From: Thermoleophilaceae bacterium
Lineage (GTDB): Bacteria > Actinomycetota > Thermoleophilia > Solirubrobacterales > Thermoleophilaceae
Length of the DNA stretch: 64,000 nt
Reading direction: 5' to 3'
NCBI GenBank assembly: GCA_030447725.1
Contig: JAUJOQ010000001.1
Location: 1,091,263-1,155,262, forward strand
This document shows, one piece after another, positions 1 through 7,754 of this stretch; within the stretch, counting starts at the first letter, position 1, and each line of letters begins with the position of its first letter. A program made the translations under genes and the position numbers. The notes below the pieces were generated by a model. The model searched no databases. It saw nothing but the letters and a program-made list of their open reading frames with translations, and had not been told where the DNA came from.

Positions 1-1075
1 AGAAGAACACCAGCCCGAGCACCAAGTAGAGCGCGAGCAGCTGCACGCCCTCGAACCAGTTGGACTCGCCGTCCTGGCTGACGAAGTTGGCGATCAGCAC
101 CGCGAACACCAGGCCTCCCAGCTCGTAGCCGTTGAACACGAGCGCCATCGGGTTGGGTCCGATCACGAACGAGAGCAGGACGAGCACGGGCGCGACGAAG
201 AGCGCGATCTGGGCGCTGGAGCCGATGGCGATCGACACCGCCAGGTCCATCTTGTCCTTGGCCGCCACGAGCACCGCCACCCAATGCTCGGCGGCGTTGC
301 CCACGATCGCCACCACGAACACGCCCACGAAGAACTCCGACAGGCCGATCGTCTCCGACGCCTCGGTGATCGATCCGACGAGCACCTCGCTCATCACCCC
401 CACGAGGATGGCGGCAATGGCCAGGGAAACGACCGACCGCTTCGTCGACCACCCCCCTTCGTGCTCCTCCTCCTCGGCCTCGAATGGGTTGAAGACCGCG
501 CGGTGGGTCTTCAGCGAGAACACGAGCCCGGCCGCGTAGCTGGCCATCAACACGATCGCCACGGCAAACGAGAGCTGCTCGAGGTCCGAGCCGAAGTCGA
601 TCCTCTCGTCTCCGACGCCCGGCAGCCCGCCTCCGTTCACCAGCTGGAAGATCGCCGGCAGGATCAGCGCCGTCAGCGCGAGCAGCAGCATCACCGACTG
701 TGCGTTGGCCGCGGTGCGGTTGAACTCCTGCTTGTCGCGCTTGAGGCCGCCCACGAGCATCGCCGCGCCCAGCACCAGCAGGATGTTGCCGATGATCGAT
801 CCGACGATGGAGGCCTTGACCACCTCCTGGAGGCCCTCCTTGAGCGCGAAGAACGCGATGATCAGCTCGGGCGCGTTGCCGAAGGTGACGTTGAGCAGGC
901 CGCCGATGCCCGGACCGGCCTTGGCGGCGATGTGCTCGGTGGCCTCGCCCATCACAGCCGCGGTGGGGATCACGCCGAGCGCGGCAGCCAGGAAGATGAG
1001 CACCGGCGAGGCGTGCGCCAGCTCGAGCCCGACGGCTATCGGTATGAAGATTCCGAGGCCGTAGACGGGGCGCAC
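1..1075 (-). CDS. cax: Ca2+/H+ antiporter, CaCA family (3' end outside window)
   Basis: Integral membrane exchanger that would expel Ca2+ in exchange for protons. The visible 358 residues are very hydrophobic and contain both alpha-repeat signatures of the CAX family: GNAPELIIAFFALKEG in the first half and GNAAEHWVAVLVAAKDKMD with GSSAQIALF in the second. The acidic stretch EAEEEEHE between the halves matches the family's acidic loop. Start chosen at GTG 1075: an in-frame TGA lies six codons upstream and no other start codon lies between. No clear Shine-Dalgarno is seen. The gene runs off the left edge, so the C-terminus is missing. Family assignment is firm; ion specificity is inferred. Confidence 0.9.
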   Translation of the reverse strand, partial: MRPVYGLGIFIPIAVGLELAHASPVLIFLAAALGVIPTAAVMGEATEHIAAKAGPGIGGLLNVTFGNAPELIIAFFALKEGLQEVVKASIVGSIIGNILLVLGAAMLVGGLKRDKQEFNRTAANAQSVMLLLALTALILPAIFQLVNGGGLPGVGDERIDFGSDLEQLSFAVAIVLMASYAAGLVFSLKTHRAVFNPFEAEEEEHEGGWSTKRSVVSLAIAAILVGVMSEVLVGSITEASETIGLSEFFVGVFVVAIVGNAAEHWVAVLVAAKDKMDLAVSIAIGSSAQIALFVAPVLVLLSFVIGPNPMALVFNGYELGGLVFAVLIANFVSQDGESNWFEGVQLLALYLVLGLVFF

Positions 1076-1100
1076 GGCGGAGAGACTAGATCAACGGGCG

Positions 1101-1454
1101 CTACGCATCCTCGGTGGCCGCGGTCGGTCGGTCCTCGTCGGTCTCGGGGTCAGGCTCGAGCTCGGCCTCGTCGTCGCTGGCGTCGGGATCGGCCATAGCG
1201 CGTGTCTGACGCCCGTCTCCTCCGTGCCAGGTGGATTGGAAGGTCTCGAGCAGCTCGTCGCGCTGGGCCTCGTCGACGGGCAGGTCGTCGGACACCAACA
1301 CCCAGTTGGCCCCCTCGAACTCCTCCAAGTTAAAGATCTCCGCATCCATCGAGCTGGAGTCGTCAACCACGACCAGCACCTCGGTCTGGGGGTTGAAGTA
1401 CGTGCCGGGGCGCACCAGCAGCTCTTCGATCTCGTAACGTCGATTGTCGGCCAC
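1101..1454 (-). CDS. small acidic hypothetical protein
   Basis: Unrecognised soluble protein of 117 residues. It begins VADNRRYEIEELLVRPGTYF, which looks like a structured domain, and ends in a low-complexity acidic tail (DASDDEAELEPDPETDEDRP). There is no signal peptide or membrane segment. It starts at GTG 1454; a TATACC box lies about 6 bases upstream, so the message may be leaderless. It lies upstream of the antiporter gene on the same strand with a 25-base gap, so the two may be cotranscribed. The opposite strand is also open here, but its translation is arginine-rich and looks like a shadow. Confidence 0.6.
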   Translation of the reverse strand: MADNRRYEIEELLVRPGTYFNPQTEVLVVVDDSSSMDAEIFNLEEFEGANWVLVSDDLPVDEAQRDELLETFQSTWHGGDGRQTRAMADPDASDDEAELEPDPETDEDRPTAATEDA

Positions 1455-1523
1455 GGAGCAGGTATACCCGATTCCTGCGGACGCAGGCTCAGGTCGAGCA
1501 CCGCACCATTCCCTGTCCCCCCG

Positions 1524-1955
1524 TCAGGCTCCGAGGTTTCGCAGCTGGCGGTCCACCTCGGTCTCGACATCGAGGGGCTGCTCGCCGCGGCGCATCCTCC
1601 GCTCGTTGCCCGCCACCACCAGTTGACGCACCTCCTCGCGCAGCGCGGCATCGGCCGGCGCGCCGGTCGAGCCTATCGCCAGGTCGGCCATCTCAGCGTC
1701 GATGTCGAGCGGCGCCTGCCCCCGCGCCTCCATGCGGTCGGACTTGGCCTCGAGCATCTGGCGAATCTCCTCCTGGGCCTCGGAATGCGCAGCTGGGCTG
1801 CCGGCTGCGGGACCAGGCTCGAGGTGGGGCTCGTCCAGTGACAGCCCGGTGCGCCCCAGCCCCCGGTAGATCGCGCCGCTGCCGATGTAGCTGAGGCAGG
1901 CCACGACGATGGCCACGAGCACCACCCCGATCAGCACCGTGCCGAAGTCGTCCAT
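1524..1955 (-). CDS. membrane-anchored protein with two SHOCT-like repeats
   Basis: Protein of 143 residues with one N-terminal membrane segment (about residues 5-25, TVLIGVVLVAIVVACLSYIG). A cytoplasmic part follows with two copies of a roughly 40-residue motif. Copy one contains EEIRQMLEAKSDRMEARGQ then PLDIDAEMADL; copy two contains EEVRQLVVAGNERRMRRGEQ then PLDVETEVDRQL. The motif resembles short helical oligomerisation modules such as SHOCT; function is unknown. Start chosen at ATG 1955, because the longer upstream reading overlaps the divergent small gene and gives unlikely sequence. Its start lies 19 bases from the start of the divergent gene at 1975. Confidence 0.65.
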   Translation of the reverse strand: MDDFGTVLIGVVLVAIVVACLSYIGSGAIYRGLGRTGLSLDEPHLEPGPAAGSPAAHSEAQEEIRQMLEAKSDRMEARGQAPLDIDAEMADLAIGSTGAPADAALREEVRQLVVAGNERRMRRGEQPLDVETEVDRQLRNLGA

Positions 1956-1974
1956 CGCCCTAGAGTCTGACGGG

Positions 1975-2109
1975 ATGCTCGACCGCCTTCGCCGCCGCAC
2001 CATGACGCCAAGCCGACCGCTGCTGTATCCGGAGCAGATCGGCCTGGCTCTGTTCTCGTTGATCGCCATCGGCGGGGGCATCGTCTTCGCGGTGAAGATC
2101 GTCTTCTGA
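1975..2109 (+). CDS. 44-residue single-span membrane protein
   Basis: Small protein beginning MLDRLRRRTMTPSRPLLYPE and ending in one hydrophobic helix (IGLALFSLIAIGGGIVFAVKIVF), so positive-inside topology predicts a C-out anchor. No family recognised. The start is supported by TAGAGT 8 bases upstream, fitting a leaderless message. It is transcribed divergently from the gene at 1524-1955. A longer reading from 1909 would overlap that gene and is not preferred. Confidence 0.5.
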   Translation: MLDRLRRRTMTPSRPLLYPEQIGLALFSLIAIGGGIVFAVKIVF

Positions 2110-2160
2110 CATTGAAGTTGTTGGCGGCAGCGCGGCCGTGCGGTACCCTGGTACCTCGTT

Positions 2161-2178
2161 ATTGACTGACGAATCAAT
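2161..2178. promoter_or_regulatory. putative fatty-acid repressor operator upstream of the acyl-CoA dehydrogenase gene
   Basis: ATTGACTGACGAATCAAT is an imperfect inverted repeat 35 bases before the GTG start at 2213. It matches 16 of 18 positions of the perfect palindrome at 56950-56967, between the divergent hydroxyacyl-CoA dehydrogenase and thiolase genes. A possible -10 box TACCCT lies at 2144-2149, which would put this site just downstream of the transcription start. Binding by a TetR- or GntR-type fatty-acid regulator is inferred from position and similarity. Confidence 0.6.
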
Positions 2179-2212
2179 CGGGGCGCCCGCGGCGCCTCTC
2201 GAAGGAGCGCAC

Positions 2213-3388
2213 GTGGTCGATTTCACCCTTACCGACGAGCAGAAGGACATTCGCGAGCTCGCGCACGACTTTGCCACCAAGGAGATGCGGCCGGTCGCCT
2301 GGGAGTACGACAGGGACTCCACCTGGCCCGAGGAGATCGTCGAGAAGGCCTGGGAAGTGGGCCTGATGAACAACCACATTCCCGAGGAGTACGGCGGACC
2401 CGGCCTCGACTACCTCACCGGTTGCCTCATCGAGGAGGAGCTGGGGTGGGGTTGCTCGGGCATCGGCACCTCGCTGATGTGCAACGGCCTGGCCACCGCG
2501 CCGATCGCGCTCGGTGGCTCGGAGGAGATCAAGAAGAAGTACCTCGGCAGGCTCACCGAGGAGCCGCTGCTGGCGTCCTTCTGCCTCACCGAGCCGGACG
2601 CGGGCTCCGACGTGTCGGGCATGAAGACCAACGCCGTCAAGCAGGGTGACAAGTACGTCGTCAACGGCTCCAAGTGCTTCATCACCAACGGCTCGCACGC
2701 CAACTACTACACGGTGTACGCGAAGACCGACAAGGAGGCCGGCCACCGCGGCATCTCCGCGTTCGTGGTCGACCGCGACCTCGACGGCGTGACCGTGGAC
2801 AAGAAGGAGGACAAGCTCGGTCAGCGTGCCTCGAACACGGCCACCATCTCCTTCAACGACGTGGAGATCCCCGCCGAGAACCTGCTCGGCGAGGAGAACA
2901 AGGGCTTCAAGCTCGCCATGATGACCCTGGATCGCACCCGCCCCGGCGTGTCGGCCATGGCCGTCGGCATTGCACGCGCGGCGTTCGAGTTCGCCTCCGA
3001 CTACTCCAAGGAAAGGGTGCAGTTCGGCGTGCCCATTGCCATGCACCAGGCGATCCAGTTCATGATCGCCGACATGGCGACCAAGGTCGAGGCCGCGCGC
3101 CTGCTCGTGTGGAAGTCGGGCGTGCTGCTCGACCAGGGCCAGCGCAACACGCTGCTCAGCTCACACGCCAAGCGCTTCGCGGCGGACTCCGCGATGGAGG
3201 TTGCCGTCGACGCCGTGCAGGTCTACGGCGGCTACGGGTTCATCAAGGAGTATCCGGTCGAGAAGCTGATGCGCGACGCGAAGATCATGCAGCTGTACGA
3301 GGGCACATCCCAGATCCAGCGGCTGGTGATCGCGCGCGAGGTGCTGATGCCGCGCCGCGTGGAGGAGCCCGCGACTGCGGCTGCGTAG
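2213..3388 (+). CDS. acyl-CoA dehydrogenase
   Basis: FAD enzyme for the first step of fatty acid or branched acyl-CoA beta-oxidation, passing electrons to ETF. The 391 residues match the usual length. Visible signatures are CLTEPDAGSDVSGMKT (flavin-binding region), GGYGFIKEYPVEKLMRDAK, and YEGTSQIQ near the C-terminus, whose Glu is the catalytic base in the short/medium-chain family. Start chosen at GTG 2213, preceded by GAAGGAG at 2201-2207; the longer ATG reading at 2138 would run across the operator. A PadR regulator and further beta-oxidation genes follow on the same strand. Substrate chain length cannot be read from sequence. Confidence 0.92.
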   Translation: MVDFTLTDEQKDIRELAHDFATKEMRPVAWEYDRDSTWPEEIVEKAWEVGLMNNHIPEEYGGPGLDYLTGCLIEEELGWGCSGIGTSLMCNGLATAPIALGGSEEIKKKYLGRLTEEPLLASFCLTEPDAGSDVSGMKTNAVKQGDKYVVNGSKCFITNGSHANYYTVYAKTDKEAGHRGISAFVVDRDLDGVTVDKKEDKLGQRASNTATISFNDVEIPAENLLGEENKGFKLAMMTLDRTRPGVSAMAVGIARAAFEFASDYSKERVQFGVPIAMHQAIQFMIADMATKVEAARLLVWKSGVLLDQGQRNTLLSSHAKRFAADSAMEVAVDAVQVYGGYGFIKEYPVEKLMRDAKIMQLYEGTSQIQRLVIAREVLMPRRVEEPATAAA

Positions 3389-3481
3389 CTCGCCGCAGGC
3401 GTAGGGTTGCGGACGCCATCGCGGCCGCCGCCGCGGGCGGCGGACGCCAGACCGCCCGGCAGCAGCCGCGCGCGTGTCAGG

Positions 3482-3958
3482 ATGACCCGGATGGCGCCCG
3501 CGGGCAAGTCCAAGGGAGACCGCAGCCGCCAGGCCGCGCGCGAGGCAGTGGTCAAGGCGGGCGCCATCAAGGCGCCCTCCGCTCCCGCGGCCGCCCGCGG
3601 CCGCTCTCACGATCCCCTCAGCGGCGAGCTGCGCCGCCGTGAGGTGCTGCCCCTGCTGGTGCTGCACCTGATCGACCAGGGCCCGTCCTACGGCAACCAG
3701 CTGATGGAGCGGATCGCCGGCATGACGGAGGGCGTGCTCTCGGTGAACCCCAACACCATGTATCCGCTGCTGCGCCGTCTGGAGCAGGACGGGCTGATCG
3801 AGGGTCAGTGGGAGCACCCGCAACGACGCACGCGACGCTTCTACTCGCTGACCGGCGAGGGCCACGCCGAGTACAGTCGACTGGTCGCTGAAGTGCGGCC
3901 CTTCCTCGACTCGGTGGCGCGTTCGATCGACGAGATCGTGCGCGAGGTCTACGGCTGA
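3482..3958 (+). CDS. PadR-family transcriptional regulator
   Basis: DNA-binding protein of about 158 residues. A basic, Ala-rich N-terminal extension (about 45 residues) precedes a PadR winged helix: LRRREVLPLLVLHLIDQGPS, YGNQLMERI, NPNTMYPLLRRLEQDGLI, then the wing RRTRRFYSLTGEG. The C-terminal helix (EVRPFLDSVARSIDEIVREV) probably dimerises. The ATG at 3482 was chosen; ATG 3491 is an alternative. The stop overlaps the next start (TGATG), so it is translationally coupled to the SRPBCC gene, which may be its ligand-linked target. No PadR-like operator was recognised. Confidence 0.85.
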   Translation: MTRMAPAGKSKGDRSRQAAREAVVKAGAIKAPSAPAAARGRSHDPLSGELRRREVLPLLVLHLIDQGPSYGNQLMERIAGMTEGVLSVNPNTMYPLLRRLEQDGLIEGQWEHPQRRTRRFYSLTGEGHAEYSRLVAEVRPFLDSVARSIDEIVREVYG

Positions 3959-4413
3959 TGACCCGGTCCGTCCGGGCCACCGGGCAGGTCCCCGTGGACC
4001 CCGAGGCGGCCGTTGCGCTATGGAGAGACCTGCGGCGTTGGCCGAGCTTCGTCGAGGGCTTCGCCAGGTTGGTGTCGTCCACGCCCGAATGGCCTGCCCG
4101 GGGTGCCAAGGTCGTGTGGGAGAGTGGGCCGGGAGGGCGCGGAAAGGTCAGTGAGAAGGTGACCCAGGACGTCGCCCGCGTTTTCGCGACGAGGGTCGCA
4201 GAGGATCGCCTCTTCGGCATCCAGACCTTCCGCGCCGAGCCGGACGAGCGCGGCTCGCACGTCGAGATCACCTTGGAGTACGAGCTCACGTCGGAGAGCC
4301 CGCTGAGGGGCGTGACCGACGTGCTCTTCATCAGGCGGGCGCTGCGCGACTCACTGGCCCGCACCCTGCGCCGCTACGCGATAGAGGCGGACGATGACGC
4401 CGGGCTGCGGTAG
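3958..4413 (+). CDS. SRPBCC (START-like) lipid or ligand-binding protein
   Basis: Soluble 151-residue protein of the helix-grip superfamily: N-terminal strand and helix (TGQVPVDPEAAVALWRDLRRWPSF), central strands (VVWESGPGGRGKVSEKV) and a long C-terminal helix (VLFIRRALRDSLARTLRRYA). Such proteins bind hydrophobic ligands or act as cyclase or aromatase; no catalytic residues can be assigned. It is coupled to the PadR gene by a one-base overlap, suggesting a ligand-responsive pair. A second SRPBCC gene lies at 53030-53470. Confidence 0.75.
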   Translation: MTRSVRATGQVPVDPEAAVALWRDLRRWPSFVEGFARLVSSTPEWPARGAKVVWESGPGGRGKVSEKVTQDVARVFATRVAEDRLFGIQTFRAEPDERGSHVEITLEYELTSESPLRGVTDVLFIRRALRDSLARTLRRYAIEADDDAGLR

Positions 4414-4438
4414 GCTCCCGCACCGCTTTCCCCTTAGC

Positions 4439-4633
4439 GGAGGAGCACAGCCGGAACGTCACCGGAGGAGCGCAGGCCGATCGTCCAGGGAGGAGCACAG
4501 CCGGAACGTCACCGGAGGAGCGCAGGCCGATCGTCGATCGGCCGCGCACCGCACGGATGGCTCCCCGGTGAGCACCGCACCGAAGATTCTCGGCCGAGCA
4601 CCGCACGGATGGCTCCCCGGTGAGCACCGCACC
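4439..4633. repeat. dispersed palindromic repeat array, copy 1
   Basis: Intergenic array before the hydroxyacyl-CoA dehydrogenase gene. Left units GGAGGAGCACAGCCGGAACG and GGAGGAGCGCAGGCCGATCG alternate twice. Then comes a perfect palindrome, GGCCGATC-GTC-GATCGGCC (4525-4543), followed by right units built on GAGCACCGCACGGATGGC and GAGCACCGCACC, also twice. The same architecture recurs at 42704-42749, 60250-60374 and 63745-64000. No stop interrupts the frame leading into the downstream gene, but that gene has its own ribosome-binding site after the array. Confidence 0.9.
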
Positions 4634-4657
4634 TTTTCCACAACACCTGGAGGACGG

Positions 4658-5530
4658 ATGTACGTATTCAAGGCCGCCGTCGTCGGCGCCGGCACGATGG
4701 GCGGTGAGATCGCTCAGACCATCGCCGCCTCGGGCGTGGATGTGGTGCTCAAGGACATCGACCAGAGGTTCGTGGACACGGGACTCACCAAGGCCCGGGA
4801 TGTGACGCAGGCCCAGCTGGGCGGACTGGTCAAGAAGGAGAAGATCTCCTCCGAGGACGCCGACCGCCAGCTCGAAGAGCTGACCGGACGCATCACGGGC
4901 GCCACCGACTACGACGGCTTCGGCGATGTCGACTTCGTGGTGGAGGCCGTGCCCGAGCGGATGCAGATCAAGCAGGCGGTGTTCGCCGAGCTCGACTCCG
5001 TGACGCCCGGCCACGCGATCCTCTCCTCGAACACCTCGTCACTCTCCATCACCGAGATGGCTGAGGTCACCACCCGCCCCGAGAAGGTGGTGGGCTTTCA
5101 CTTCTTCTACCCCGCCTCGATGATGCGCCTGATCGAGGTGATCGAGGGCGAGGAGACCTCTGGGGAGACCCTCCAGGCCACGACCAACTTCGCCCAGCAG
5201 ATCAGGAAGACCGCCATCCGCTGCGGCGAGGGGCCGGGCTTCGTGGTCAACCGGATCCTCAACTCCGCCGTCTCGGAGATCTGGAAGGTGACCCACGAGG
5301 AGGGCCTCGACGTGAAAGAGGTCGACAGGGTGATCCAGGAGAGCAGGGCTGCGCCGATGGGCCCCTTCTACCTCTGCGACCTCCTCGGACTGGACACCGT
5401 GCTCCACGTGGCCGAGCACCTCAACGACAGCTACGGCGACCGGTTCTTCGTGTCGCCCGCCATGAAGGAGCTGGTCGCGACCGGCAACCTCGGACAGAAG
5501 ACCGGAAATGGCTTCTATGAGCACTCCTGA
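4658..5530 (+). CDS. 3-hydroxyacyl-CoA (3-hydroxybutyryl-CoA) dehydrogenase
   Basis: NAD-dependent oxidation of 3-hydroxyacyl-CoA in beta-oxidation. The 290 residues carry the Rossmann motif GAGTMGGEIAQ near the N-terminus, the catalytic region SSNTSSLSITEM, then HFFYPASMMRLIEV (where Tyr replaces the usual Asn) and GPGFVVNRIL opening the C-terminal domain. Start ATG 4658 has GGAGG at 4649-4653. The stop overlaps the next gene, whose N-terminus is a second copy of the dehydrogenase C-terminal domain. Together they look like a FadB-type enzyme split between its two dehydrogenase C-terminal domains. A second, shorter paralogue lies at 56183-56959. Confidence 0.92.
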   Translation: MYVFKAAVVGAGTMGGEIAQTIAASGVDVVLKDIDQRFVDTGLTKARDVTQAQLGGLVKKEKISSEDADRQLEELTGRITGATDYDGFGDVDFVVEAVPERMQIKQAVFAELDSVTPGHAILSSNTSSLSITEMAEVTTRPEKVVGFHFFYPASMMRLIEVIEGEETSGETLQATTNFAQQIRKTAIRCGEGPGFVVNRILNSAVSEIWKVTHEEGLDVKEVDRVIQESRAAPMGPFYLCDLLGLDTVLHVAEHLNDSYGDRFFVSPAMKELVATGNLGQKTGNGFYEHS

Positions 5531-6656
5531 GACCAATCCAGGCGGGGAATCCCCCGCCGGCACCGCCCGGGCTGCCGCCTACGAGGATCTCGTCGAGCGC
5601 TTCTCGCTCAAGGCCATCGTCGAGTCCTGCCTCGTGCTCGAGGAGGGCGAAGCGTCGGCCAAGGACATCGAGATCGGGATGATGATGGGCGCCGGCATCC
5701 TGCCCGGCCCCTTCTCTCGCGCCGACGACCAGGGGCTCGACAGCGTGCTAGAGGCGCTCGAGCGGGCCCAGGCCGAGTGGGGCGAGGGCTTCGAGGCGCC
5801 GCTGGTGCTGCGGCGCCTGGTGGCTCAGGGCCGCCTGGGCAAAAAGACCGGACAGGGCTTCTTTGCCTATCCCCGGCCCGACGAGGGCCAGTCACGCGAG
5901 ACCATTGCGCTCGAGACCCGCGGCGACGTCGGGATCATCTGGCTCGACCGGCCGCCGGCCAATCCGCTCTCCCCGCAGGTGATCTCCGAGCTCACCGAGC
6001 TGTGGCGCAAGGTGGACGGCAAGCTCCGTGCCGTGGTGTTCGCCAGCTCGAACATCTTCACGTTCTCGGCGGGAGCTGACATCAAGGCGTTCACGGAGAT
6101 GGACCCCCAGACCGAAGGTCGCGAGCTGATCGACGCGGGCCACGGTTTCATGCGTTCGATGGAGAGGTCGTCCACTGTGACCATCGCGGCGGTGAACTCG
6201 CTGGCCTTCGGCGGCGGCTGCGAGCTGTCGATGGCGTGCGACTTCCGCCTGGCGGCGGAATCGGCCAGTTTCGGGCAGCCCGAGATCAACCTCGGGATCA
6301 TGCCCGGCTTCGGCGGCACACAGAGGCTGCCGCGGCTGGTGGGGGAGGCCAAGGCGCTCGAGATGAACCTGGTCGGTGACCCTATCGGCGCCTACGAGGC
6401 GCTGGAGGCGGGCCTCGTGAACCACGTCGTGCCCGACCACGAGCTGTTCGACACGGCGATGTCGTGGGCCCGCAAGTTGGCCGGGAAGGCCCCGCTGGCG
6501 GTCGAGCAGATCAAGCAGGTCTCTGCTGCGGGTGACCTCGATGAAGGAGTCGAGGGCGAGAAGCAGGGCTTCGCCACGGTGTTCGCCTCCGAGGACGCCA
6601 GGGAGGGGATCGGTGCCTTCCTCGGTAAGCGGCAGCCAAAGTTCCAGGGTCGCTAG
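5508..6656 (+). CDS. fusion of a dehydrogenase C-terminal domain with enoyl-CoA hydratase
   Basis: Protein of 382 residues. Residues about 22-125 are a 3-hydroxyacyl-CoA dehydrogenase C-terminal domain: SLKAIVESCLVLEEGEAS, a PGPFSRAD turn, then RLGKKTGQGFFAYP. Residues about 130-382 are an enoyl-CoA hydratase: oxyanion segment AGADIKAF, AFGGGCELSMACDFR, and FGQPEINLGIMPGFGG. No NAD-binding domain is present, so it should complement the upstream gene. The order dehydrogenase-then-hydratase is the reverse of E. coli FadB. The start is ATG 5508 or ATG 5517; both overlap the upstream gene's end, implying coupling. Confidence 0.88.
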   Translation: MASMSTPETNPGGESPAGTARAAAYEDLVERFSLKAIVESCLVLEEGEASAKDIEIGMMMGAGILPGPFSRADDQGLDSVLEALERAQAEWGEGFEAPLVLRRLVAQGRLGKKTGQGFFAYPRPDEGQSRETIALETRGDVGIIWLDRPPANPLSPQVISELTELWRKVDGKLRAVVFASSNIFTFSAGADIKAFTEMDPQTEGRELIDAGHGFMRSMERSSTVTIAAVNSLAFGGGCELSMACDFRLAAESASFGQPEINLGIMPGFGGTQRLPRLVGEAKALEMNLVGDPIGAYEALEAGLVNHVVPDHELFDTAMSWARKLAGKAPLAVEQIKQVSAAGDLDEGVEGEKQGFATVFASEDAREGIGAFLGKRQPKFQGR

Positions 6657-6660
6657 TCGC

Positions 6661-7446
6661 TTGTCGCCGGACACGGGAACCGGGGCGGCGCAGCTTGCGG
6701 AGATGATCCGCGCCAGCCAATCCGCTGTCGTGCTCAGCGGCGCGGGCATCTCGGTGCCCTCGGGGATCCCGGACTTCCGCTCGCCGGGCACGGGGCTATG
6801 GGCGACCGTCGATCCGATGGAGGTCGCTCACATCGATGCGTGGCGGGCCGACCCGGACCGGTTCTGGAGCTTCTATGGAGATCGGTTTGCGTCGCTGATC
6901 GACAAGCGGCCCAACCGAGCCCACGAAGTGGTGGCCGAGCTCGAGCGGCGAGAGCTGGTGCGCGGCGTGATCACCCAGAACATCGACGGGCTGCACCGGA
7001 TGGCGGGCAGCCGGCGCGTGGTCGAGATGCACGGCTCGATCGAGTGGAGCCGTTGCCTGTGCTGTGGCGGGCGTGTCGAGCTCGAGCGGGTCGTCGAGCT
7101 GCTGAAGGCTGGGACCGGGGCCCCCGAGTGCGCGACCTGCGTCACCCCTCTCAAACCCGACGTGGTGCTGTTCGGCGAGATGCTGCCGGACAGGGCGATG
7201 GCGGAGGCCCACCAGCTGGCGGCGGAGGCCGACCTGATGCTGTGCATCGGCTCGTCGCTGATCGTGCACCCCGTGGCGGGGCTTCCGGGCATCACCAGCG
7301 CGGCCGGGGGACGCCTGGCGTTGGTGACAGAAGGGGAGACGCCCTACGACGCCGACGCCGACCTCAGGCTGACCGGCGACGTGGTCGAGGAGCTGGACGC
7401 CGTGCTGGCGGCGCTGCCCGCCGCTGGGGCCCAGGCTCAGTCGTAG
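6661..7446 (+). CDS. sirtuin, NAD-dependent protein deacylase
   Basis: Cytoplasmic enzyme removing acyl groups from lysines with NAD+. Motifs: GAGISVPSGIPDFRSP (NAD binding), TQNIDGLH, catalytic His in VEMHGS, a zinc site of two Cys pairs (CLCC and CATC), and GSSLIVHP. Length is about 261 residues if translation starts at TTG 6661, five bases after the hydratase stop; ATG 6703 is an alternative but removes the N-terminal helix. Upstream in-frame sequence overlaps the hydratase gene and is not credible. Linkage to acyl-CoA metabolism suggests control of acylation state; this is inference. Confidence 0.9.
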   Translation: MSPDTGTGAAQLAEMIRASQSAVVLSGAGISVPSGIPDFRSPGTGLWATVDPMEVAHIDAWRADPDRFWSFYGDRFASLIDKRPNRAHEVVAELERRELVRGVITQNIDGLHRMAGSRRVVEMHGSIEWSRCLCCGGRVELERVVELLKAGTGAPECATCVTPLKPDVVLFGEMLPDRAMAEAHQLAAEADLMLCIGSSLIVHPVAGLPGITSAAGGRLALVTEGETPYDADADLRLTGDVVEELDAVLAALPAAGAQAQS

Positions 7447-7616
7447 GAGCCCGCCAAGTGGGCGTAGCGCGGGTCCGAGCCGCCAACCTCGCGACCGTTG
7501 ATCCAGGCCCTGCCGCCGCCCAGGGGAGAGGTGAGGCGGCGGCGGGCCTGAACCGTCTGAAACACCTGCCGATCGCGATGTGGGTTGCGGGGAAGGCGTA
7601 TCAGCGGGTGCTTCAT
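7437..7616 (-). CDS. 59-residue hypothetical protein
   Basis: Short reading frame converging on the sirtuin gene and overlapping its last ten bases. It starts at ATG 7616. The C-terminal part, LTSPLGGGRAWINGREVGG followed by SDPRYAHLAGSYD, reads like a folded conserved tail rather than a shadow, whereas the opposite strand here gives no plausible protein. No family recognised and no Shine-Dalgarno seen. An alternative start is the internal GTG before FQTVQARRR. From 7617 to 7754 nothing further was recognised. Confidence 0.4.
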   Translation of the reverse strand: MKHPLIRLPRNPHRDRQVFQTVQARRRLTSPLGGGRAWINGREVGGSDPRYAHLAGSYD

Positions 7617-7754
7617 ATGGAGAGTCTCGTCTCAGTCACCGTTCGCTCCCATCGACAAAAGGCCCAAATACCGGCTGTCGCACTCGACCTGATGGCAGAG
7701 CCGCAACCCTAACGCCGGTTTCTCAGCCGCGGGGTGAAGATGCGGTTATCCGGG

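Noticed and set aside
4394..4657. 88-residue N-terminal extension of the hydroxyacyl-CoA dehydrogenase through repeat copy 1
   Set aside because: The frame is open, but a strong GGAGG lies just before ATG 4658 and the Rossmann fold begins there; the extension is probably untranslated.
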